This document shows positions 8,999-16,718 of a stretch of 64,000 nucleotides of DNA, in pieces. The position numbers and the translations under genes are program-made. Below the pieces are notes generated by a model that made no database searches, had not been told where the DNA came from, and saw only the letters and a program-made list of their open reading frames with translations. Numbering within the stretch: position 1 is the first letter of the stretch; every line of letters begins with the position of its first letter. The stretch spans positions 1 to 64,000 of the forward strand of contig NZ_JACJQB010000002.1 in NCBI RefSeq assembly GCF_014696385.1. Direction: 5' to 3'. The DNA is from Pseudanabaena mucicola FACHB-723 (GTDB taxonomy: Bacteria > Cyanobacteriota > Cyanobacteriia > Pseudanabaenales > Pseudanabaenaceae).

Positions 8999-9059
8999 AA
9001 ACCCAGATAAATTTTAAAAAAGCTTGCAACACAAGCTTTTTTAAAATTTATCTGGGTTT
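8999..9059. repeat. Perfect 28-bp inverted repeat between divergent genes
   Basis: Arms 8999-9026 and 9032-9059 are exact complements over 28 bases around the loop CAACA. It is AT-rich apart from AAACCCAG at the ends. It lies in the roughly 200-base gap between the divergent carbonic anhydrase and ycf51 genes, so it is not at a gene end. Confidence 0.9.
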
Positions 9060-9128
9060 GCGGTTTGCTGTGCAAGCCACTATAAAATGAACTCAGTAGT
9101 TATTAAAAAATTCACAATAAATTAATTT

Positions 9129-9653
9129 ATGTCGCTAACGCCTGCTTTATTTGGTCAACTCGCACAAGTCATGGGCGTATTTGTTTTAGTCTGTGCCTTA
9201 ATTACGGGACTAGCAGTAGCATTTAAGTGGAGTTGGCGCTATCGAATGGTGGGTGCAACTCTGTTTTCCGTAGTTTTAGTAGTTGGATTGTTCTCCCTTA
9301 GTTTTGAGCCAATTACTCGCTCATCCATCGAAGGCTCTGTTCCCTTCAAGTTGGTATACGATCGCTTTGGACCACAGGCAACGATCGCCGTCGCACCCAC
9401 AATTACACCACAAGAGCTAGAGTCAACCTTAAAACAAGCCAGCAGCAACCTATTTTCATCGGGTCGCAATAGCCAAGGCAGTGATCAGATGAAAATCTAT
9501 GCGCGTACAATCATTCACCCCCGCGAAGGTGTCTCCAAACCACTATATCTGGGCTTTGTAAAACGATCCCTCAGCTTACGAAACGACCCCAATATTGAAG
9601 TTCAAGTCTTTACTGACAAATTCGCTGAGCTACCACAAGCCTCAAATTCTTAA
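9129..9653 (+). CDS. ycf51: Ycf51 family protein (DUF2518)
   Basis: 174-residue membrane-anchored protein of the cyanobacterial/plastid Ycf51 family, function unknown. Two hydrophobic segments lie at about 12-33 and 40-60 (MVGATLFSVVLVVGLFSLSF). A soluble domain follows with the family blocks VPFKLVYDRFGPQATIAV, TLKQASSNLFSSGR and YARTIIHP. The stop codon TAA (9651-9653) is the first three bases of an R1 repeat element, so the natural C-terminus may have been trimmed or extended when the element inserted. The upstream region holds the perfect 28-bp palindrome. Confidence 0.8.
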   Translation: MSLTPALFGQLAQVMGVFVLVCALITGLAVAFKWSWRYRMVGATLFSVVLVVGLFSLSFEPITRSSIEGSVPFKLVYDRFGPQATIAVAPTITPQELESTLKQASSNLFSSGRNSQGSDQMKIYARTIIHPREGVSKPLYLGFVKRSLSLRNDPNIEVQVFTDKFAELPQASNS

Positions 9654-9742
9654 GTAGCTAGGTGCAAAACCCTAAAACCTGTGGCGCGCGCAGCGTGCGC
9701 CACAGGTTTTAGCTCTAGGTTTTAATTATGCCCAGCTACTTA
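9651..9742. repeat. R1 palindromic MITE-like element, copy 2
   Basis: 92-bp copy with ends TAAGTAGCTAGG (9651-9662) and CCCAGCTACTTA (9731-9742) around a GTGGCGC-centred palindrome. Its first three bases are the stop codon of ycf51. Confidence 0.85.
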
Positions 9743-9766
9743 GTTACGTTAGGACAAACCTAAAAG

Positions 9767-9809
9767 CCAAAAAAGAGTGGCGGCGCGAAACGCCGCCACT
9801 CTTTTTTGG
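9767..9809. terminator. Intrinsic terminator after ycf51
   Basis: Stem CCAAAAAAGAGTGGCGGCG (9767-9785) pairs with the complementary arm ending at 9809, with an A-rich left side and T6 in the right arm. The GAGTGGCGGCG type of stem recurs at several gene ends in this window. Confidence 0.8.
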
Positions 9810-9928
9810 ATACTTACTAAAAAATAAGGAGTAGATAGTTATTTCCCCTATTTTTAGTTAAATTTATACTGATTTTTATGCAAATATATGTTTTGATTTA
9901 AATATCATCAGTCAAAGCTTTTACAATT

Positions 9929-12028
9929 ATGCAAGACAACATTTCTGACATGTTATTGACATTAATTGACTGTGTTGATCGTATTACCAATTCTGAACAG
10001 TTAAGCCAACAACAGCAGAATGACTTAATAACTATTAAATCAATTGGTGAATCTCTCGGCAACTGCTTTGATAACCTTGACAAAGAAATAGGTAATCTCA
10101 AACAAAGAATTAGACAACTAAATCAGTCTCAGCTAAATGTCGCAGAGCAAAATGAAGACAAAATCTATGTTTTATTAGCATTAATGTTCGCACGTCTCAA
10201 ACAAGCGATCAATGTTAATGATCTACTAGAAACTGTCGTCATAGAGACATATCAATTACTACAAAAAGATCATGTAATTGTCTATCAATTTACTGAGCAA
10301 GATTCCCAACCTATTGAGTATGAAGCAGTTTGCGCTCCCCATCGCTCTTTATTAGGACAACTCCTACCATCAATTTATACTGATCGCCAATGGTTAGATA
10401 ATTACCGAACCTGCATTAGTCAGGTTATTCATGATCTTAATGCTCCCGATGTTGATTCCAAAATCACGGATTCGCTCATTCCCTTAGGTGTACACTCTAG
10501 CATCGCTGTTGCGATTCCCAGCGATAAAAAATTGTGGGGATTACTGATTATTCATCAATATGATGATATGCAGGCTTGGCAACCATGGGAAATAGAGCTA
10601 CTAGAAAATTTGGGAACTCAGCTTGCGATCGCAATTCATCAAATGCAATTACTAATGAAATCCGATGACATTAGAATTGAGCGCGATAAAATTATTGCCA
10701 AACTGCATCATAGTCAACTCCATGACTCTTTAACAGGTTTACCAAATCGAGACTCATTTATGAAGTCTCTAGATTTAGCATTTGCAAAATTAAAATCTGA
10801 GTCTAGTCATAATTTTGGGGTGTTATTTATAGACTGCGATCGCTTCAAATTGATTAATGATAACTTTGGCATTTCTATTGGTGATCAACTTTTAAAGGAT
10901 ATTAGTAAGCGTCTATCTGTACATCAAAAAATTAATACAACGATAGCAAGAATCGATAGTGATGAATTTGCAATTCTAGTTGAGAGTAATGATCAAGACT
11001 ATCCAGAACTAGAAAGCCTAATCACAGAATTAGCAAATCAAATTATAGAAGATATTAAGCAAGAGTTTTTGATTGAAGAATATCAAATCTTCACCTCTGT
11101 TAGTATTGGCATTGCCATCAGTGATCTTGAATATATATGTGCCAATGAAATTCTACGGGATGCTCATATTGCCATGCACTATTCCCGTAGTTTTGGTCGA
11201 GGTAAACAGGCTGTATTTAAAACTGATATGAATCAAGGTGCGAGGGCACGTTGGCAACTCGAAAATGATTTACGTCAAGCTATTGCCAAACAAGAATTTC
11301 ACTTGGTTTATCAGCCCATCGTTTCGCTACATCAACACAGACTAACAGGTTTTGAAGTTTTACTGCGCTGGATGCATCCTTTACAAGGGCTAATTTCTCC
11401 ACAAGAATTTCTACCAATTCTAGAAGAGACTGAAGAGATTATTGATGTAGGCTATTGGGTTTTAGTATCTGCTTGTAAACAGCTCCGAAAATGGCAACAA
11501 GACTTTCCCAAAATTCCACCGCTGACCCTAAGTATTAATGTTTCCACCGTTCAAGTAATGCAACTAGATTTTGTGGAACGGATTCAATCAATTATTGAAG
11601 AACAACAGATTTTACCTAGCTCTATCAAGTTAGAGTTGACTGAAACTATCTTAATGAATAACATTACCGTCTCTTCGCAAAAGCTGGAACAATTGCGCGA
11701 GTTAGGAGTACAGGTATACATCGATGATTTCGGCACTGGCTACTCATCGTTTAGCTATCTGCAACGACTCCCCATCGATGTACTAAAGATTGATCGCAGT
11801 TTTACCAGCAAGGTTTCTACCGATATCAAAAGCCAAAGAATTATTCAGTCTATTTTGCGCCTCGCTAACACTCTAGGCATGGGCATTGTCATTGAGGGTG
11901 TGGAGACAGCGCAAGAACTAGGTTATTTTGAAGAACTAGGGGGTAGCTGCATTGATATACAGGGATTCTTTATTTCTCATCCTCTCGATAGCCACAAAGC
12001 TACTCAATGGATTGAATCTACAACTTAA
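9929..12028 (+). CDS. GAF-GGDEF-EAL protein, probable c-di-GMP phosphodiesterase
   Basis: 699-residue cytosolic signalling protein. Order: N-terminal helical region with coiled coil (about 20-65), GAF domain (about 80-240), GGDEF domain (about 260-430), EAL domain (about 440-690). The GAF lacks the Cys-His pair of bilin-binding cyanobacteriochromes, so its ligand is unknown. The GGDEF site reads RIDSDEFAIL, that is DSDEF instead of GGDEF, so cyclase activity is doubtful. The EAL site reads EVLLRW, with later motifs KLELTETILM, YIDDFGTGYSS, LKIDRSF and IEGVETAQE intact, so hydrolysis of c-di-GMP is likely. Monocistronic, ended by the hairpin at 12081. Confidence 0.85.
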   Translation: MQDNISDMLLTLIDCVDRITNSEQLSQQQQNDLITIKSIGESLGNCFDNLDKEIGNLKQRIRQLNQSQLNVAEQNEDKIYVLLALMFARLKQAINVNDLLETVVIETYQLLQKDHVIVYQFTEQDSQPIEYEAVCAPHRSLLGQLLPSIYTDRQWLDNYRTCISQVIHDLNAPDVDSKITDSLIPLGVHSSIAVAIPSDKKLWGLLIIHQYDDMQAWQPWEIELLENLGTQLAIAIHQMQLLMKSDDIRIERDKIIAKLHHSQLHDSLTGLPNRDSFMKSLDLAFAKLKSESSHNFGVLFIDCDRFKLINDNFGISIGDQLLKDISKRLSVHQKINTTIARIDSDEFAILVESNDQDYPELESLITELANQIIEDIKQEFLIEEYQIFTSVSIGIAISDLEYICANEILRDAHIAMHYSRSFGRGKQAVFKTDMNQGARARWQLENDLRQAIAKQEFHLVYQPIVSLHQHRLTGFEVLLRWMHPLQGLISPQEFLPILEETEEIIDVGYWVLVSACKQLRKWQQDFPKIPPLTLSINVSTVQVMQLDFVERIQSIIEEQQILPSSIKLELTETILMNNITVSSQKLEQLRELGVQVYIDDFGTGYSSFSYLQRLPIDVLKIDRSFTSKVSTDIKSQRIIQSILRLANTLGMGIVIEGVETAQELGYFEELGGSCIDIQGFFISHPLDSHKATQWIESTT

Positions 12029-12080
12029 GAACACAATTAGGGGCAGCGCAGTTGTCCCTAATTATGTTTTAAGTCGCTAA

Positions 12081-12119
12081 AAAAAAGAGACTTGGCATTA
12101 CTGCCAAGTCTCTTTTTTT
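12081..12119. terminator. Terminator between EAL gene and tRNA-Asn
   Basis: Stem AAAAAAGAGACTTGGCA (12081-12097) pairs with TGCCAAGTCTCTTTTTTT (12102-12119). A-run and T-run on both sides make it usable from either strand: for the EAL gene (+) and the tRNA (-). Confidence 0.85.
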
Positions 12120-12125
12120 AATTAA

Positions 12126-12197
12126 CTCCCCAGGCGGGATTCGAACCTGCGACCGATCGGTTAACAGCCGATTGCTCTACCACTGAGCTACTGAGGA
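12126..12197 (-). tRNA. tRNA-Asn (GTT)
   Basis: 72-nt cloverleaf on the minus strand. Acceptor TCCTCAG pairs with CTGGGGA and the discriminator is G. The D-arm is AGCTCAGTGGTAGAGC, the anticodon loop is CTGTTAA with anticodon GTT, and the T-arm contains GGTTCGAATCC. No CCA is encoded. Confidence 0.96.
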
Positions 12198-12304
12198 ATG
12201 TAGCGCGTTTGCTGTGTCATTGACTTCAGCGTTAATAACTATAGCGTATAAATGTGGCAATCGTGCAACCTTTTTTAAATTTTTTTTCAAAAAAAACAAC
12301 TTTC

Positions 12305-12341
12305 AATCCTGTAACCTTTGCCAAGCAAGGGTTACAGGATT
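12305..12341. terminator. Hairpin after the DMT transporter gene
   Basis: AATCCTGTAACC and GGTTACAGGATT form a stem (12305-12341) 11 bases beyond the stop of the minus-strand transporter. The T-run on the minus side is displaced, so terminator strength is uncertain. Confidence 0.55.
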
Positions 12342-12351
12342 TTAGATTGCA

Positions 12352-13281
12352 TTAGTTTTTTGACTTGGTGCTGAGAGAAGTTGCCATGGAACCAGCCACA
12401 ACTGCGATCGCACCAATCCAACCCAATAAACTAAGGGGTGAATGCGCTAATAATTGCGGTACAAAGTTTGGCAAGATTGCTGATGCCGAAAGGGTAATTA
12501 GGGGTGTGAGCGTCAAAACTACGCTCACCCGTGACGCTTCCCAATGCTCAAGGGCTGCTGCAAATGCTCCATAGCCCAGCAAGGTATTAAACGCACAAAA
12601 TATTAAAATCGCTAGATGCGAACCAGATAGGTTGAGCAAGCTTGCGGGTTGTGCCATCGGTGCAAATAAAGCAGCGGCACTCAAATATAGAGCCAACATC
12701 ACCGATGGTGATGGTAAATGCAGTAGCAATTGTTTTTGCGCTAGACCATAGAATGCCCAGACAATTGCTCCTAGTATTAGTAAAACATTGCCCCACAGGT
12801 AGCTGTCAAAGGTGGTGACTAGCGATCGCAATTGATCATGGGAAAATAGCACCAGTCCAAACACCAGTAAGGTAATGCCGCCCCACTGCCAATAGTTATA
12901 TTTCTCTTTGAAAATTACTAATGAAGCTAGTCCCATCATTACAGGCGCTAGCTGGGTTAAAACTTGAGCATTATTTGCAGAGGTCTTGCCCAAGCCAATT
13001 AAAAACAAAATGTAGTTTAGCGATAGTCCTGCCACCGCAATTAAAAATATTGGCAAAGATAGTTTGCGTAACTGTTGCCATGTGGGGAACTGTCGCCGCA
13101 TCGCCAGATAGCCCCCCAACACAACTCCTGCCACCGTAAACCGAAACCACGTCACGGTAAAGGGATCTAATTCTTGGAGGACGATCTTGAGTGCGATCGC
13201 TAAAAATCCCCAAAGTAAAACCGTAAGTAAGGACAGCGCTAGACCTAAACGCGCTCGCCCCGAAGCTTGATGTAAAGGCAT
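12352..13281 (-). CDS. DMT superfamily transporter (EamA family)
   Basis: 309-residue inner-membrane protein with ten predicted helices arranged as two EamA repeats (about 10-140 and 160-295). The first helix carries the family signature LLWGFLAIALK and TWFRFTVAGVVLG; the second repeat begins at LGAIVWAFYGLAQKQLL. EamA proteins usually export metabolites or amino acids; the substrate cannot be inferred here. It is separated from the upstream 87-residue gene by a terminator-like hairpin at 13304, so it has its own promoter. Confidence 0.88.
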   Translation of the reverse strand: MPLHQASGRARLGLALSLLTVLLWGFLAIALKIVLQELDPFTVTWFRFTVAGVVLGGYLAMRRQFPTWQQLRKLSLPIFLIAVAGLSLNYILFLIGLGKTSANNAQVLTQLAPVMMGLASLVIFKEKYNYWQWGGITLLVFGLVLFSHDQLRSLVTTFDSYLWGNVLLILGAIVWAFYGLAQKQLLLHLPSPSVMLALYLSAAALFAPMAQPASLLNLSGSHLAILIFCAFNTLLGYGAFAAALEHWEASRVSVVLTLTPLITLSASAILPNFVPQLLAHSPLSLLGWIGAIAVVAGSMATSLSTKSKN

Positions 13282-13303
13282 TGAGATGTTGGATTGATAA
13301 CGT

Positions 13304-13338
13304 AATCAAAGAGGGACACATTGTGTCCCCTTTTGATT
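13304..13338 (-). terminator. Terminator of the 87-residue gene
   Basis: AATCAAAGAGGGACACA and TGTGTCCCCTTTTGATT form a nearly complete stem (13304-13320, 13322-13338), starting one base past the minus-strand stop at 13339. Confidence 0.75.
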
Positions 13339-13602
13339 TTAGGCAAACATCTCGACGCTGGAGGAATAAACTGGCTCAACATGAATTGCAATGACACGCT
13401 TGGGGCGGACTAACAAAATCTCATTTAACTCAGCCTTGATGGGAATAGGCATGAGGTCATCTTCATTAGACTTTGCCTTAAATTGTGATGCGTACCAAGT
13501 TTTTACTTCTTCGATGGTCGTAAATTTTGTGGTTACCTCTTGTCCACCTTCTAGCTTTAAATGCACGATGTATTCATTAGGCTTTCTTGGTTCTCTTGGC
13601 AT
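13339..13602 (-). CDS. Conserved small protein, unknown function
   Basis: 87-residue soluble protein without membrane segment or signal peptide. The middle reads EYIVHLKLEGGQEVTTKFTT, a short beta-rich pattern, then a helix (EEVKTWYASQF) and an LLVRPKRVIAIHVEPV strand. I do not recognise a named domain; similar small proteins are seen in cyanobacteria but no role is known to me. The start ATG at 13602 is preceded by a normal spacer. It has its own terminator, so it is probably a single-gene unit. Confidence 0.65.
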   Translation of the reverse strand: MPREPRKPNEYIVHLKLEGGQEVTTKFTTIEEVKTWYASQFKAKSNEDDLMPIPIKAELNEILLVRPKRVIAIHVEPVYSSSVEMFA

Positions 13603-13682
13603 GGCGATCCACTCTGTCTAAATTTCATGTAATCATGCCGAATTATATAGCAATTGACAGTTAGCTCGTACAAACCAAAAAA

Positions 13683-13727
13683 CCGAAGAGAGAGTGGCGG
13701 CGCTTTGTGCCACAACTCTCTCTTCGG
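13683..13727. terminator. Terminator-like hairpin
   Basis: CCGAAGAGAGAGT (13683-13695) pairs with ACTCTCTCTTCGG (13715-13727). The inner part GGCGGCGC..GTGCC pairs imperfectly. It is upstream of two divergent genes, so it does not end either of them. Confidence 0.55.
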
Positions 13728-13849
13728 GTGTCACGTCCTACACAAAAATTGCTTGGCTATATAGCAAATGCCAGAGTGATTCATGGAAAGACAATCGGCT
13801 TGAGCCAACTGTTAGCGAAGATTTCCGCTCCATAAAATGATTTAGGATT

Positions 13850-13957
13850 GCTATATAGATCTTGCAATTAAATATAAAAACCCAAAACCTGTGGCGCACG
13901 CGCAGCGTGTGCCACAGGTTTTGGTTCTGGGTTTTAGCTATATCTGGCTATTTAGCT
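13850..13957. repeat. R1 palindromic element, copy 3 (diverged ends)
   Basis: The central palindrome CCAAAACCTGTGGCGCACGC and its complement (13882-13924) is well conserved. The outer repeats are degenerate (CTATATAGATC left, CTGGCTATTTAGCT right), so the limits are approximate. Confidence 0.65.
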
Positions 13958-14010
13958 GGACGCAATTAAATTAAATAAATTAAATAAATTAAATCTAAAA
14001 GGAATCTAGT

Positions 14011-15660
14011 GTGAAAATTCATAAGTGGGCGATCGCCATATTATTGTGGGGTTTCCTGTTTAGGGCTGTATGTGCCATCTATCTCAATATTGGTTTTGAT
14101 GAGTCTTACTATTACCTCTATACCCAAAATCTCCATCTCAGCTATTTTGATCATCCGCCACTGGTTGCATTTACGGCAGGGTTTGGTATCTGGTTAACAG
14201 GAGCAGTGACACCTTTTACCCTGCGGATTGGTGGAGTTCTGCTCTATACAGGCACATTAATTTTTTCCTATTTAGCCAGTAAAAGGCTATTTGGCGATCG
14301 CACTGCTACCTTAACTCTGGCAATTCTGACTACGATTCCTGTTTTTCAGATTGCCTTTGGGATTCTCACCCTGCCCGACAATGCTTTGATGTTCTTTTGG
14401 GCAGCTTGTTTATGGGTGGCTGCGGCAGAATTTTTCCCGAATGGTCACAATATTCAAAATCAACCCCAAAATCAACTCAAATATCAGCCCACCTATCGCC
14501 TCGCAATCATTGGTTTATGTGTTGGGCTTGCCTTTTTAGGTAAGTACCATGGCGCATTACTTGGTGGTGGACTATTACTGTTTTGTTTGCTGAGTCCACC
14601 CCATCGCCGCGCCCTATTTTCACCATGGACTGTGGCATCTTTTTTACTATTTGCGATCGCAATTTCTCCAGTTTTGATCTGGAATGCCCAACATGAATTT
14701 GCCTCATTTCGCTTTCAGAGTGGTCGTGCTGTACCTTCAGAGGGCTATAACCTAGAGCGCTTGTTGGTGACTATTTTATTGGCTCTGGGCTATCTTTTCC
14801 CGACTTTTGGTATTCCCTTGTGGTGGACTGGTTTTCGGACGTTGGGAGAGTTGCTGCAAGGGGCAAAACAAATTCCAAAAAAAGTAGATGCAGGTGATGA
14901 TGAAACTGCGATCGCAAATAATTTGTTGCAAAGCAAACGACTGCTAATCCTCTGTGTGTCGATGCCGATTTTCTTTGGGTTTACCTTTTTGGGTGGTTTT
15001 ATCCAAATTTTGCCGTCATGGCATATGCCCGGATTTTTTGGGGCAACCCTGTTACTCGGCGAAAGAGCGGCGCAAGTGCAATTACAACGACCCAAATTTA
15101 TTCGCAATTGGCTCTGGGGTTCGGGAGTAGTTATTTTGCCACTGTTGCTGATTGGCTTGCTGCATGTGCATTGGGGCATTGCGCAAAAGGGTGGAGATAA
15201 TGCGATCTCAGGTGGTTTCTTGGAAGCCAAAGACGATGCTTCTACCCAAATGATTGATATTGAACAGTTACGCCAAGCCTTTATCGATTCACCAATACTG
15301 AAGGAAGAACTCCAAAAAGCCGATTTTGTGTTTAGTAATAACTTCTTTATGGCAGGACAAGTGGGCATGGCAATCGAGCCACTGGGTAAAAAAATCACTT
15401 GCTTCGATGAGGATTTACGCGGTTTTGCCTATTGGAGTAAGGCTCAGGATTTTGTCGGCAAGACTTCGCTTTATATCACCTCCGAGCAGTTTCTCAAGGA
15501 TGAGCGCTTTCCCCAACCTTTAGATAAATACAAGGATTACTTTCAATCCTTAGAAAAAATTGCCGATGTGCCGATTAAGCGTGGTGGTCAAGCCGTCCAA
15601 ATTTTTCCTGTCTATCGCGCTTCACCGATGCTCAAACCCTATCCAAGACCCTACGGCTAA
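14011..15660 (+). CDS. GT39-type membrane glycosyltransferase (ArnT-like)
   Basis: 549-residue multi-pass membrane protein of the GT-C fold. It would transfer a sugar from a lipid-linked donor on the periplasmic side. The start is GTG at 14011, with an AAAAGGA Shine-Dalgarno 8 bases upstream. Diagnostic residues: Asp30-Glu31 in GFDESYYYLY in the first loop, YFDHPPLVA (about 46-54), and TLPDNALMFFWA in the next. About ten further membrane segments follow up to residue 390, then a soluble C-terminal domain of about 150 residues. Closest families are dolichyl-phosphate-mannose-type and ArnT transferases; donor and acceptor are unknown. Confidence 0.8.
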   Translation: MKIHKWAIAILLWGFLFRAVCAIYLNIGFDESYYYLYTQNLHLSYFDHPPLVAFTAGFGIWLTGAVTPFTLRIGGVLLYTGTLIFSYLASKRLFGDRTATLTLAILTTIPVFQIAFGILTLPDNALMFFWAACLWVAAAEFFPNGHNIQNQPQNQLKYQPTYRLAIIGLCVGLAFLGKYHGALLGGGLLLFCLLSPPHRRALFSPWTVASFLLFAIAISPVLIWNAQHEFASFRFQSGRAVPSEGYNLERLLVTILLALGYLFPTFGIPLWWTGFRTLGELLQGAKQIPKKVDAGDDETAIANNLLQSKRLLILCVSMPIFFGFTFLGGFIQILPSWHMPGFFGATLLLGERAAQVQLQRPKFIRNWLWGSGVVILPLLLIGLLHVHWGIAQKGGDNAISGGFLEAKDDASTQMIDIEQLRQAFIDSPILKEELQKADFVFSNNFFMAGQVGMAIEPLGKKITCFDEDLRGFAYWSKAQDFVGKTSLYITSEQFLKDERFPQPLDKYKDYFQSLEKIADVPIKRGGQAVQIFPVYRASPMLKPYPRPYG

Positions 15661-15708
15661 TATCCAAGTAAATGGCGGCGCAGAGCGCCGCCATTTACTT
15701 GGATATTA
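15658..15708. terminator. Perfect 24-bp palindromic terminator
   Basis: Arms 15658-15681 and 15685-15708 are exact complements with loop AGA. The left arm starts with the stop codon TAA of the glycosyltransferase gene, and the right arm ends 4 bases before the stop of the convergent RibD_C gene. No long T-run, so strength is uncertain. Confidence 0.7.
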
Positions 15709-15712
15709 CACT

Positions 15713-16537
15713 TCAAAATTGATAGCGTAAAAACAACTCAGAATCAGCTTCATAGATTGATCGCAATTTTAGTTTTGGCAAATCACCACCGCCTAACCCG
15801 TAGCCTGTGCCACCAACGACCGTCATATTCTCTGCACCGCCAACTATATGGGGCGAAAGGCTAAGAAACATCTCATCGGCAAAGCCTTGGGATATGAACG
15901 CATAGTTTAAAGCGGCACCACCTTCTACTAAAAGCCGCTTGACTCCAAGCTTCTCAAATAGCCAAGTTAAAACTTGTTTGAGGTCAATTTGCTGATTTTG
16001 GGTGGGGAATCGGAAAATTTGCGATCGCGATTCTACCCAAGGCTCAATCACGGTCTTTTCACCGATTAAAACGACTCGATAATCTCTTTCGGCTTCCCAA
16101 AAGCGATGCTCTTGTGGGAAACCACCTGAATTACTGATCACAATGCCCAAAGGTTGGGGCTTCTCAAAATTTTTCTGACGCTCAGCTAATAGCTCAGGTG
16201 GCACGGTTGGAACAAACACATCACGGCGCAAGGTTTCGCCGCCAACTAAAACGGCATCAAATTGCGATCGTAATCTTTTCATTAACCAGCGATCGGGACG
16301 TGAACCTAAACCTGTTAGTTTCCCCTCATGGGTTGTGGCTTTGCCATCAACACTAGAAACCATATTAAAAGCAATGTAGGGGCGTTTCGCAGTGCGATGA
16401 TCTGAGCCGTCCAGTTCAAAATTTACACCTGTAACGGGAAGTGCTAATTCCTCAAAGCTATAAATGCAATCATGAGATGAGAACAGATTTTTAGAATCTT
16501 GAATCAAATTACGACTAAATTCAATCTTCCAATCCAT
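15713..16537 (-). CDS. RibD C-terminal domain reductase (DHFR-like fold)
   Basis: 274-residue protein with the RibD_C/DHFR-like Rossmann domain. Motifs: RPYIAFNMVSSVDGKAT (substrate loop), FDAVLVGGETLRRD, and KRLLVEGGAALNYAFI near the NADPH site. RibD_C proteins reduce the ribosyl-pyrimidine intermediate of riboflavin synthesis, but stand-alone homologues are often only annotated as dihydrofolate reductase family proteins. The N-terminal 45 residues are extra relative to a minimal domain. There is no deaminase domain, so it is not a full bifunctional RibD. Role in riboflavin synthesis is possible but not shown. Confidence 0.75.
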   Translation of the reverse strand: MDWKIEFSRNLIQDSKNLFSSHDCIYSFEELALPVTGVNFELDGSDHRTAKRPYIAFNMVSSVDGKATTHEGKLTGLGSRPDRWLMKRLRSQFDAVLVGGETLRRDVFVPTVPPELLAERQKNFEKPQPLGIVISNSGGFPQEHRFWEAERDYRVVLIGEKTVIEPWVESRSQIFRFPTQNQQIDLKQVLTWLFEKLGVKRLLVEGGAALNYAFISQGFADEMFLSLSPHIVGGAENMTVVGGTGYGLGGGDLPKLKLRSIYEADSELFLRYQF

Positions 16538-16718
16538 GTAATACTCCTAGAAATTCATCGTTTTATTTTGTTCTCTTCCTTAATGTCCATTTTATATAGA
16601 GTTTCTCAATCTGGTGAGGTATATATGTTTTTGTCCAAGCTATTTGAACAAATGGCTTAAGTCCCTTACCTGTACTTCAATAGCATGAGAATTGCTATAA
16701 ATAAGTAGCTAAACATAT

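Larger units (their letters stand above)
13603..14010. other. 408-bp intergenic region rich in repeats, no gene seen
   Basis: Contains a hairpin (13683-13727), three copies of a TATATAGCAA-type motif (13645 and 13758 direct, 13847-13857 inverted), R1 copy 3 and an AT-rich tandem stretch of TTAAATAAA units (about 13970-13994) just before the Shine-Dalgarno of the next gene. Confidence 0.7.

Noticed and set aside
10160-10650. GAF domain as a light-sensing cyanobacteriochrome
   Set aside because: The Cys-His pair needed to attach a bilin is absent, so a chromophore cannot be claimed.
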